A stretch of 64,000 nt of DNA from Bradyrhizobium sp. CER78. GTDB lineage: Bacteria > Pseudomonadota > Alphaproteobacteria > Rhizobiales > Xanthobacteraceae. A program made the position numbers and the translations under genes. The notes under the pieces are model-generated. The model did no database searches. It saw nothing but the letters and a program-made list of their open reading frames with translations, and had not been told where the DNA came from. Positions 43,701 to 51,395 of this stretch are shown here, piece after piece; positions within the stretch are counted from its first letter, which is position 1; each line of letters begins with the position of its first letter. The stretch spans positions 124,001-188,000 of the forward strand of contig NZ_JARVWP010000012.1 in assembly GCF_029846235.1 (NCBI RefSeq). Direction: 5' to 3'.

Positions 43701-44566
43701 CTCGCGCGCTTCGTTTGCTGTCGAAGCGCGGCGACCAGGTGATCTGCCAGCAATGACGCCGCGCGCGAAAGATTTGGCGCGCGGTGCAGCCGGATCTCGG
43801 CTCGCGGCAGGCGCGGCATGCCGTCACGCGCGGTCAGGCGCCGCAGCGCCGGCGGAAAGGTGCCGGACTTGACCACGGTCACGGCGAGCCCCTGCGCCGC
43901 GATCGCTTCGACCGCAGAAAGACTATGGCTGACAAAAGCGAGCCGCCAAGGCCGGCTCGCTTCGTCCAGCGCCTGCATCGCCCAGGCCCGGAACAGACAG
44001 CCCTGCGGATACAGCGCGACCGGCAGCGGATCGAGTTCTTCGACACGATGCGATGCGCTAGCGGCCCACACCGCCTGCTCGGTGCGCAGCAACTCGCCCT
44101 CGCCGCGCCCCTCGGGGTGCATCGCGATCACGAGGTCATAGGCTTCGCCGAGCCGGTCCGTCATCGACGATGTCAGCCCGGTCTCCATCTCGACATGGAT
44201 CAGCGGATAGTTGGCGACAAATTCCTTGAGCAGCGGCGGTACGATCAACGTCCCGTAGTCGTCCATCACGCCAAGGCGAACCCGTCCGTCGGTGCCGTGC
44301 TCGCGCACCAGGCCGATCGCCTCAGCGTTGAGGCTCAATATCCGGCGGGCGTAGCCGAGCAGCCCCTCGCCGGCTGCGCTAAGGTCGACGCTGGATGTGC
44401 TGCGGTGAAACAGTTCAGCTTGCAGCCGCTCTTCCAGCCGCTTCACCTGCATGCTGACGGCGGATTGGGTCCGGTTCAGCGCCGAGGCGGCGCGGGTGAA
44501 GGAGCGATGGTCCGCCACCGCGACAAAGGCTTGCAGGAGATCAGGGTCCAGGATGGGTGCGCTCAT
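43697..44566 (-). CDS. LysR-family transcriptional regulator
   Basis: 289 residues. Winged helix at residues 1-60 (LLQAFVAVADHRSFTRAASA, LNRTQSAVSMQVKRLEERLQ), then the substrate-binding domain with GYARRILSLNAEAIGLVREH and RVRLGVMDDYG. It is divergent from the EamA transporter gene at 44660 and convergent with the SDR gene. It probably activates or represses the transporter. The TGAT-N7-ATCA inverted repeat at 44576-44590, near its start, is a candidate binding site. Confidence 0.9.
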   Translation of the reverse strand: MSAPILDPDLLQAFVAVADHRSFTRAASALNRTQSAVSMQVKRLEERLQAELFHRSTSSVDLSAAGEGLLGYARRILSLNAEAIGLVREHGTDGRVRLGVMDDYGTLIVPPLLKEFVANYPLIHVEMETGLTSSMTDRLGEAYDLVIAMHPEGRGEGELLRTEQAVWAASASHRVEELDPLPVALYPQGCLFRAWAMQALDEASRPWRLAFVSHSLSAVEAIAAQGLAVTVVKSGTFPPALRRLTARDGMPRLPRAEIRLHRAPNLSRAASLLADHLVAALRQQTKRAS

Positions 44567-44575
44567 AACAAGCCG

Positions 44576-44590
44576 TGATTTTATCGATCA
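44576..44590. promoter_or_regulatory. Candidate LysR binding site
   Basis: TGATTTTATCGATCA gives TGAT and ATCA arms with a 7-bp spacer, 10 bp upstream of the LysR start and 70 bp upstream of the EamA start. It is the kind of dyad LysR proteins use, but the family T-N11-A rule is not met exactly. Confidence 0.35.
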
Positions 44591-44659
44591 TATTTATTCC
44601 ATTCCATGAATATCTCCTCGTCCCTAGATTGCGCAAGCGAAACACAGGGATCGAACGGG

Positions 44660-45574
44660 ATGGGCGAAATCTGGGGGGTATTGGCCGCGGTGCTGTCGAG
44701 TGCGATCGGCGGAACCTCGATCGGAGCGACGCGGTTCCTGGTCGGCGCGATCGATCCATTGGCGATCGGTGCGTTCCGTTTTGGCATCGGCGTCCTCCTG
44801 CTGCTGCCGCTGGCACTGCTGCAACGTGGAAGCTGGCCGCCGCGGCGTGACTGGTTCGGCGTCGTCGGTCTCGGCCTGCTGTTCTTCGCGGCGTTTCCGA
44901 TCCTGTTCAACGCCTCGCTGATCTTCACGACCGCGGCGCGGGGCGCGCTAGCGCTCTCGACCTTGCCGCTGCTGACCATGCTGGTCGGCGCAGCGCTCGG
45001 TGCCGAGCCACTCACCGCGCGCAAGGCCACAGGCGTGCTGATCACTATCCTGGGTGTCTCGATGGCCCTGCTCTCCGGCCTCGCCACTGCCCCGCCGGGC
45101 GCCTGGCGCGGCGATCTGCTGATGGTCGCGGCCGCACTGTGCATGGCGCTCTACAGCATCTGGTCGAAACCCTTCATCCGCCGCTCCGGCCCGATCCCCT
45201 TCACCACGCTCGCCATGGCGGCTGGTGCAGTGGTGCTGATCGCGGCCTCGCTGCTGCGCGGCAGTTTCGCGCCGGTCGCTGAGTTTGGCGCGCCGCAATG
45301 GTTCGGTGCGACCTATCTCGGCGCGTTCGGCGCGGCGCTCACCTTCTATCTCTGGGCTTTTGCGCTGGAGCGGACGACGCCGACCCGGGTGGCGATCTCG
45401 GTCACCGTCAATCCGATTGCGGCCTCGCTGGTCGGCGCGGTCCTGCTTGGCGAGCCGCTGAGCTGGAATCTGATGGCCGGCATCGTCACCGTGTTCGCCG
45501 GCATCTGGATCGCGACCACGCAGCGGCAACGGGCGCGCACGGCGGAGCCCGTCGTCGCGCCCGACGCGCGCTGA
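44660..45574 (+). CDS. EamA/DMT-family transporter
   Basis: 304 residues from the ATG at 44660 (an in-frame ATG at 44606 adds 18 unusual residues). Ten membrane helices in two EamA repeats: GTSIGATRFLVGAIDPLAIG and the second half starting LLMVAAALCMALYSIWSKPF, with TLPLLTMLVGAALGAEPLTA. Exports small metabolites or amino acids. The LysR gene is divergent and likely controls it. Confidence 0.9.
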   Translation: MGEIWGVLAAVLSSAIGGTSIGATRFLVGAIDPLAIGAFRFGIGVLLLLPLALLQRGSWPPRRDWFGVVGLGLLFFAAFPILFNASLIFTTAARGALALSTLPLLTMLVGAALGAEPLTARKATGVLITILGVSMALLSGLATAPPGAWRGDLLMVAAALCMALYSIWSKPFIRRSGPIPFTTLAMAAGAVVLIAASLLRGSFAPVAEFGAPQWFGATYLGAFGAALTFYLWAFALERTTPTRVAISVTVNPIAASLVGAVLLGEPLSWNLMAGIVTVFAGIWIATTQRQRARTAEPVVAPDAR

Positions 45575-45659
45575 CCCGCGGCAATGCTTGCCAGATCGAC
45601 TTCAGCAAATCCGTGCTAGCCTGACCTCCGGTCCCAAGCGAATCCGAGGCGGCACCGCA

Positions 45660-46340
45660 TTGAACATCTCCCTTTACGACATCTCCGTCTGGGTGCTGCC
45701 GCTGATCGTCGCCATCACCTTCCACGAGGCGGCGCACGGCTTCGTCGCGCACCGGCTCGGCGACGACACCGCCTGGAAGCTCGGCCGTGTCAGCTTCAAC
45801 CCGCTGAAGCATATCGACCCGTTCGGCACGCTGATCCTGCCCGCGGTGCTGCTGTTCGCGCATTCGCCGTTCCTGTTCGGCTACGCCAAGCCGGTGCCGG
45901 TGAATTTCCGCAAGCTCAACCATCCCAAGCTCGACATGGTGTGGGTGGCGCTGGCCGGCCCGGTCACCAACATCATCCTGGCAACCGCGGCGGCGCTGGC
46001 ATTCCACGCGCTGCCATTGGTTCCGGCAGATGCGGCAAAATGGACCGCGGACAATCTGAAAAACGCGTTCCTGATCAACATCGTGCTCGCGATCTTCAAC
46101 ATGATGCCGATCCCGCCGCTGGACGGCGGAAGGGTCGCGGTCGGGCTGCTGCCGCGGCCGCTGGCGATCCCGCTCGCCCGGCTGGAGCCCTACGGCATGC
46201 TGATCCTGATCGGGATGTTGATCCTGCTGCCCGTGATCGGCCGGCAGGTCGGCCTAAATCTTGATGTTATTTCAACGATACTGCGAACTCTGACCGGCTA
46301 TGTAATCAACGCCCTTCTCCTTATTACCGGAAACACATAG
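45660..46340 (+). CDS. Site-2 protease family metalloprotease (M50)
   Basis: 226 residues from a TTG start at 45660 (MNISLYDISVWVLPLIVAIT). The zinc motif is H22-E-A-A-H26 in the first transmembrane helix. The second conserved part is FNMMPIPPLDGGRV, with the Asp that completes the zinc site. Four or five membrane helices are expected. Members cleave within the membrane, and this small branch has no clear substrate. The start is preceded by GAGGCGG. The following gene lies 48 bp downstream and may be co-transcribed. Confidence 0.9.
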   Translation: MNISLYDISVWVLPLIVAITFHEAAHGFVAHRLGDDTAWKLGRVSFNPLKHIDPFGTLILPAVLLFAHSPFLFGYAKPVPVNFRKLNHPKLDMVWVALAGPVTNIILATAAALAFHALPLVPADAAKWTADNLKNAFLINIVLAIFNMMPIPPLDGGRVAVGLLPRPLAIPLARLEPYGMLILIGMLILLPVIGRQVGLNLDVISTILRTLTGYVINALLLITGNT

Positions 46341-46388
46341 CCTTGATTTGCGCATGACCCAATCAGAAACTCGGAACCCAATCTTCGG

Positions 46389-46850
46389 ATGCGCGCGCAG
46401 GGACAGGAACGCTTCGAGGCCATGGTGATCAAAGCTGCCGATATGCTGATTGCACGACGCGCCGACACCCGCGCGCGGGCGGACTTTGCGACCTGGAAGA
46501 TGATGGCCAAGCTAAACGGCGCTTCCGCTTTGCCGCCCGAGGCGCAGAATTTCCTGGCGATCTACAAGAAGCTGCTCGAACAGATGACCGACGCCGAGGC
46601 CAGCGAGGCGACCATCCAGGAGATGTACCGCACCTATTATGCGGAGATGGGCGGCGCCGGAAAGGCGCCCGAGGTTCCGGCGCGCACGCGCGAACCGGTC
46701 GCCGACACCGGCAACGTCACCGCGTTCCGCCGCCTGCCCGCCAAGAAGACGGTCTCGTCCGACCCGAACGCCAAGCGTCCGATGCCGGTGGCGCTGATCT
46801 TCGCCTGCCTCGTCGTGGTCTACGTCGCGATCCGCTACTACTGGAAATAG
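46389..46850 (+). CDS. Hypothetical protein with C-terminal membrane anchor
   Basis: 153 residues. The N-terminal 80 are helical and charged (AQGQERFEAMVIKAADMLIA, then ALPPEAQNFLAIYKKLLEQM), the middle is Pro/Arg-rich, and the end PMPVALIFACLVVVYVAIRY is a transmembrane segment with the C-terminus exposed. It lies in tandem behind the M50 protease and could be a substrate or partner; that is inference. Confidence 0.65.
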   Translation: MRAQGQERFEAMVIKAADMLIARRADTRARADFATWKMMAKLNGASALPPEAQNFLAIYKKLLEQMTDAEASEATIQEMYRTYYAEMGGAGKAPEVPARTREPVADTGNVTAFRRLPAKKTVSSDPNAKRPMPVALIFACLVVVYVAIRYYWK

Positions 46851-47043
46851 CGCCGCCCGCGCTTCATCCCAGCCCGATTCTTGATCGACGCGCGAACCCG
46901 CGGCATCGCGTCGCGCGGCATTGGCCATTCAATCGCCGCGCCGTGGAATATCGCGCGCGCTCGATCGAAGCAGCGCCCTAGGCGATGCGCCCGATGCCGG
47001 GCATAATGCGGAACTCAAAAAACAAAATCATACTGGAGGGAAG

Positions 47044-48264
47044 ATGAAGCGTTCCATTGCAGCCCTGGTCGTGACCACGAGCCTCGTGTTCGCCGGAACG
47101 GCGTCGGCGCAGACGATGGACAAGGTCGCCAAGGTCGGCGCCCTCGGCGATCAGTCCGGTCTCTATCAGGATATCGGCGGTCCCGGCTCGACGGTCGCAG
47201 CGCAGATGGCGATCGAGGATTCCGGGCTGCTGGCCAAGGGCTGGAAGATCGATCTGATCTCGGCCGATCACCAGAACAAGCCCGATGTCGCGGTCAACAT
47301 CGGCAAGCAGTGGATCGATGTCGAGAAGGTCGACGTGTTCGTCGATCTTGCGGCCTCCAATGTCGGGCTCGCGATCGCCAACCTCGCCAAGGAGAAGAAC
47401 GTCGTCAATTTGAACTCGGGCTCCGCCTCGTCCGACCTCACGGGCGCGCAGTGCTCGCCGAACACGGTGCACTGGGTCTATGACACCTACATGCTCGCCA
47501 ACGGCACCGGCAAGGCGCTGGTGAAATCCGGCGGCGACACCTGGTTCTTCCTCACCGCGGACTATGCGTTCGGCCAGGCACTGGAGCGCGACACCTCGAA
47601 TGTCGTCACCGCGAATGGCGGCAAGGTGCTCGGCAGCGTCAAGCATCCGCTCAACAACGCGGACTTCTCGTCCTTCCTGCTGCAGGCGCAAAGCTCGAAG
47701 GCCAAGATCGTCGGCCTCGCCAATGCCGGCGGCGACACCACCAACGCGATCAAGCAGGCGGCTGAATTCGGCATCGTCTCGGGCGGCCAGCGGCTCGCCG
47801 GCATGCTGCTGTTCATCACCGACATCAACGCGCTCGGCCTCAACGTCGCGCAGGGGCTGAACTTCACCGAGACATTCTACTGGGACATGAACGACCAGAC
47901 CCGCGCCTTCACCAAGCGCTTCATGGAGCGCTTCAAGAAGAACCCGCCGACCATGGTGCAGGCCGGCGTCTATTCGTCGCTGATCCACTATTTCAAGGCG
48001 CTGGAGGCGCTCGGCGGCAATCCGCATGACGGCCGCGCCGTGGTCGCCAAGATGAAGGAGCTGCCGACCGACGATCCGCTGTTCGGCAAGGGCTCGATCC
48101 GCGTCGACGGCCGCAAGATCCACCCCGCCTATCTGTTCGAGGTGAAGAAGCCTTCGGAGTCGAAATATCCGTGGGACTATTACAAGCTGATCGCGACGAT
48201 CCCGGCGGATGAAGCCTGGCTGCCGCTCGAGAAGAGCGTCTGCCCGCTGGTGAAGAAGAGCTAA
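47044..48264 (+). CDS. Branched-chain-type amino-acid ABC binding protein
   Basis: 406 residues from the ATG at 47044, which opens a Sec signal (KRSIAALVVTTSLVFAGTAS ending in A-Q). The mature part has VAKVGALGDQSGLYQDIGGP, typical of the Leu/Ile/Val-binding Peripla_BP_6 fold. Ligand not determinable. No permease or ATPase genes are nearby, so the transporter must be elsewhere, or the protein has another role. Confidence 0.9.
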   Translation: MKRSIAALVVTTSLVFAGTASAQTMDKVAKVGALGDQSGLYQDIGGPGSTVAAQMAIEDSGLLAKGWKIDLISADHQNKPDVAVNIGKQWIDVEKVDVFVDLAASNVGLAIANLAKEKNVVNLNSGSASSDLTGAQCSPNTVHWVYDTYMLANGTGKALVKSGGDTWFFLTADYAFGQALERDTSNVVTANGGKVLGSVKHPLNNADFSSFLLQAQSSKAKIVGLANAGGDTTNAIKQAAEFGIVSGGQRLAGMLLFITDINALGLNVAQGLNFTETFYWDMNDQTRAFTKRFMERFKKNPPTMVQAGVYSSLIHYFKALEALGGNPHDGRAVVAKMKELPTDDPLFGKGSIRVDGRKIHPAYLFEVKKPSESKYPWDYYKLIATIPADEAWLPLEKSVCPLVKKS

Positions 48265-48270
48265 GTACCC

Positions 48271-48334
48271 GTCATTCCGGGGCTCGCCAACGGGTCCGCG
48301 CCAAGTGCGGTCCGATCGGCGAACCCGGAATGAC
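48271..48334. repeat. Dispersed palindromic repeat, family B (short)
   Basis: Bounded by GTCATTCCGGGGCTCG and GAACCCGGAATGAC. It lies between the convergent binding-protein gene and the TonB gene, and probably acts as a bidirectional terminator. Confidence 0.7.
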
Positions 48335-48339
48335 GACGG

Positions 48340-49137
48340 CTACTTCTTGGGCTTGTTGAATGTGACGGGAAGCGTGAAGGAGAACTGGTCCTCGGTCAGT
48401 CCCGCCGGCGGCGCCGGCACCGGATCGGAGCGGTGGACCATCGAGACCGCAGCGTCGTCGAACGCGGCATCCCCGGACGTTTCCATCACGGCTACGGACA
48501 AGACCTTGCCGAGACGGTTGAGCACCAGGGCAAGCTTCACCTTGCCCTCCTTGGTCTTGCTGTTCTCCGGGAATTTCTTGTGCAGGTCGAGATAGGCGCT
48601 GATCTTCTTGCCCCATTTGGCCGTCAGCGCGAACTTGTCCTTGCCGATCCCGGGATTGGGCGCCTTGGTCGTCTCCGACTGACGCGAAGCGTCTTCCAGC
48701 TTGGTCGGCGATTGGTCTTGGTGCTGCTCGGCGGCCTCGCTCGTCTCGGTCTGAACCTTGGCGACCTGCGCCTCGTCCTCCTTCGGCTTCTTGCTGTTGT
48801 CTTCCGTGACGAGGCGATCGGCGTCCTCAGTTTCGGTCGGCTTGGCCTGCGGAAGGTCGGTCTCCTTGACCTCCGCCTTCTGCTGGGTCATTTCCGGCGA
48901 CGCTTCCTGCGCTCGGTCCTCCGGTCCAGGGGGCGCCGGGTTATCCTCGTCGGTTGCGGAGGCAAGCTCGACGGCGTACTCCGCGCCGGCAGCGCCAAGC
49001 CCCTCATCGCCGTCGTCGCCGCGCAGATTCGTCAGCGCCAGCGCAGCGCCGCCGAGATGCAGCCCGACCGCCGTCACTGCGGCGATCACCCAGAGCCGCT
49101 TCGACGTCCGCAGATCGAGATCGGGGTTGGTGGACAT
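48340..49137 (-). CDS. TonB-like energy transducer
   Basis: 265 residues. N-terminal transmembrane anchor (SKRLWVIAAVTAVGLHLGGA), a long acidic/Pro/Lys-rich periplasmic spacer (residues about 55-165), and the C-terminal TonB fold (ISAYLDLHKKFPENSKTKEG, then VKLALVLNRLGKVLSVAVME). It transfers proton-motive force to the TonB receptor. Last gene of the minus-strand iron operon, 13 bp downstream of exbD. Confidence 0.88.
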   Translation of the reverse strand: MSTNPDLDLRTSKRLWVIAAVTAVGLHLGGAALALTNLRGDDGDEGLGAAGAEYAVELASATDEDNPAPPGPEDRAQEASPEMTQQKAEVKETDLPQAKPTETEDADRLVTEDNSKKPKEDEAQVAKVQTETSEAAEQHQDQSPTKLEDASRQSETTKAPNPGIGKDKFALTAKWGKKISAYLDLHKKFPENSKTKEGKVKLALVLNRLGKVLSVAVMETSGDAAFDDAAVSMVHRSDPVPAPPAGLTEDQFSFTLPVTFNKPKK

Positions 49138-49149
49138 CGCGGTTCGCCG

Positions 49150-49614
49150 TCAGGGTTTGGCCGGTTCGGCCTGCGCCGTCCCGGGCGCGCCCGGCACGCC
49201 CTCGAGCGTGACCAGCTTCACATGCGTGTAGCCGCCGGCACGCAGCAGCTCCATGACGCCCATCAGCTCGCCATAGGGCACCGTGCGATCGGCGCGCAGG
49301 AACACGTATTTGTCCCGGCTCATGTCGGGCACCGCATCGAGCGAATTGATCAGGTCGGCCCGCTTCACCGCGCTCTCCCCGATCGCCAGCGTCAGGTCCG
49401 GCTTGATGCTGAGATAGGTCGGCTTGTCCGGCTTCTTCTGCGGCGTCGCGCTGGAGGTCGGCAGATCGATCGGCAGGTCGACGGTCGAGAGCGGCGCCGC
49501 AACCATGAAGATGATCAGCAGCACCAGCATCACGTCGATGAACGGCGTGACGTTGATCTCGTGGGATTCCGCGAAATCGTCGTCGTCGTCGCTCTCGGAG
49601 ATCGAGACTGCCAT
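49150..49614 (-). CDS. exbD: ExbD proton-channel protein
   Basis: 154 residues. One transmembrane helix with the functional Asp (NVTPFIDVMLVLLIIFMVAA) and a periplasmic domain (LPIDLPTSSATPQKKPDKPT). It forms the proton-driven motor with ExbB to energise TonB. It lies 4 bp downstream of exbB. Confidence 0.93.
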   Translation of the reverse strand: MAVSISESDDDDDFAESHEINVTPFIDVMLVLLIIFMVAAPLSTVDLPIDLPTSSATPQKKPDKPTYLSIKPDLTLAIGESAVKRADLINSLDAVPDMSRDKYVFLRADRTVPYGELMGVMELLRAGGYTHVKLVTLEGVPGAPGTAQAEPAKP

Positions 49615-49617
49615 CGC

Positions 49618-50682
49618 CTACTCCGCCGCGGCGGCGCGCCCATGCGCGCTGCGCGGAACCTCGCCGGGAATGCTGCCATGGGTGCGATCGAGATCGCGCG
49701 ACAGCAGCCGTCCCGCGGCGCCCGAAGCGCGGTTGACGAGCTCGAGATAGACCTTCGTGACGCGCGAGAAATGGTTGTAGATGATGACCGCGGGGATCGC
49801 CGCGACGAGGCCGATCGCGGTTGCGAGCAGCGCTTCGGCGATGCCCGGCGCCACAACGGCAAGGTTCGTCGTCTGCGACTTCGAAATGCCGATGAAGCTG
49901 TTCATGATGCCCCACACGGTGCCGAACAGACCGACGAACGGCGACGTTGCGCCGATGGTCGCAAGCAGGCCCGTGCCGATGCGGATCTTGCGGGCTTCGG
50001 CGCGCACGATCTCGGCAAAGCTCGACGCAGCGCGCTCCTTGATGCCGGCGTCGCTGGAGATGCCCGCCGACAGGCGCCCTTCACGCATTGCGGCGCCAAT
50101 GAATGACGACAGCACAGTACCCTTGGCGCCGAGCGCGAACTGCGCTTCCGCCAGCGACCGCGATTCAGCGATCTTGGCGAGCGCGCTGCGCAGCTTGCTT
50201 TGCGCGACGGTCAGCTCGACCATCTTGGCAATGAACACCGTCCAGGTCACGAGCGATGCGAACGCAAGGCCGAGCATCACCGCTTTCACGATGATGTCGG
50301 CGTTCAAGAACATGTTCCACGGCGACAATTCGTGCAGGCCGGTGCTGGTCGATTTCAGCACCTTGCCATCGCCGCCCGCGGGCGCGGCCGGCGACGCATC
50401 GAGTGCCGCCGGTGTCGGAGCCGCGGCCGGGACCGGTGCGGCCTGTGCCTGCGGCGCGGCGGGCGCCGGCTGGGCTACCGGCGCGGCCTGGGCAGCCGCA
50501 GGCTGGGCGGTTGCAGGCTGCGCCGCCTGCGGTTGCGCCACGGGTGCGGGCTGAGGCCGGGTCACGGGTGCGGGCTGCGCGACAGGCGCCGTTTGCTGCT
50601 GCGCCGAGGACGGCGCGGCCAGCATCAGCATCGCCAGCGAGGCGATCATGGCGGATGCAGCGGGGAACTTGAATGTCATCAT
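49618..50682 (-). CDS. exbB: ExbB proton-channel protein with extended Pro/Ala-rich N-terminus
   Basis: 354 residues. A cleavable leader (MIASLAMLMLAAPSSA) precedes about 90 residues of Gln/Pro/Ala repeats (AQPAPVTRPQPAPVAQPQAA), longer than the usual periplasmic extension. The MotA/TolQ/ExbB channel domain covers the last 230 residues (ADIIVKAVMLGLAFASLVTW, then LATIGATSPFVGLFGTVWGI). It lies 4 bp upstream of exbD. Confidence 0.92.
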   Translation of the reverse strand: MMTFKFPAASAMIASLAMLMLAAPSSAQQQTAPVAQPAPVTRPQPAPVAQPQAAQPATAQPAAAQAAPVAQPAPAAPQAQAAPVPAAAPTPAALDASPAAPAGGDGKVLKSTSTGLHELSPWNMFLNADIIVKAVMLGLAFASLVTWTVFIAKMVELTVAQSKLRSALAKIAESRSLAEAQFALGAKGTVLSSFIGAAMREGRLSAGISSDAGIKERAASSFAEIVRAEARKIRIGTGLLATIGATSPFVGLFGTVWGIMNSFIGISKSQTTNLAVVAPGIAEALLATAIGLVAAIPAVIIYNHFSRVTKVYLELVNRASGAAGRLLSRDLDRTHGSIPGEVPRSAHGRAAAAE

Positions 50683-50685
50683 CAG

Positions 50686-51375
50686 TTACACTTCAGCCCA
50701 GTGACGGATCAGGTTGTGATAAATCCCGGTCAATTTGACCGTTTCAGGGTCATCGCGCCCCAGCCGCTCCACCAGAGCCTGGATCGCGGTATCGAGATCA
50801 AAGATCAGGCTGCGCGCGTGGGCATCCCGTACCATGCTCTGCAGCCAGAAAAAAGACGCTACCCGCACGCCCCGCGTGACCGGCGTGACCAGATGCAAGC
50901 TGGAAGCAGGATAAACCACCAGATCGCCCGCCGGCAGCTTGATTTCATGCGATCCGTAGAGATCCTCGATGACGAGCTCGCCGCCATCATAGTCTTCCGG
51001 CTCCGATAAAAACAGCGTGACCGACAGGTCGGTGCGGATCCGCAAGCCCGTCAGCCGGTCGCCCCGCACCGCATTGTCGACGTGCAGGCCGAAATGGTGC
51101 CCGTCGCTCGCGGCGTAGCGGTTGAACAAGGGTGGAAAGATTCTAAGTGGGATCGCGGCCGAGATGAACTGCGGGCTCGCCGACAGCGCGGTCAGGATCC
51201 GGTTGCCGAGTTGCCGCGCGACCTCGCTGTCGGGCGGCAGTTGCTCGTTGCGCTTGACCATCGCGGACGCAGCACCGGCGGTCGAGCGGCCGTCTTCCCA
51301 TTCGGCTTGCTCCATGATGCGGCGGAAGTCCGCCACATCGGCCTTGCTCAATACGTTGGGAATACAGACCAGCAT
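50686..51375 (-). CDS. PKHD-type Fe(II)/2-oxoglutarate hydroxylase (PiuC/YbiX-like)
   Basis: 229 residues from the ATG at 51375, 20 bp after the receptor stop. The jelly-roll iron site is H98-x-D100 (FGLHVDN) and H161 (SSLHLVTPV), with Arg171 (GVRVASFFW) to bind 2-oxoglutarate. Members are often found beside siderophore receptors, but their substrates are unproven. It lies 3 bp before exbB and is in the iron operon. Confidence 0.9.
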   Translation of the reverse strand: MLVCIPNVLSKADVADFRRIMEQAEWEDGRSTAGAASAMVKRNEQLPPDSEVARQLGNRILTALSASPQFISAAIPLRIFPPLFNRYAASDGHHFGLHVDNAVRGDRLTGLRIRTDLSVTLFLSEPEDYDGGELVIEDLYGSHEIKLPAGDLVVYPASSLHLVTPVTRGVRVASFFWLQSMVRDAHARSLIFDLDTAIQALVERLGRDDPETVKLTGIYHNLIRHWAEV

Positions 51376-51395
51376 CTTGTGCCGCGAGGCCTCCG

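Noticed and set aside
48433..50106. 557-residue open frame antisense to tonB-exbD-exbB
   Set aside because: Low-complexity Arg/Gly-rich translation of real genes on the opposite strand.
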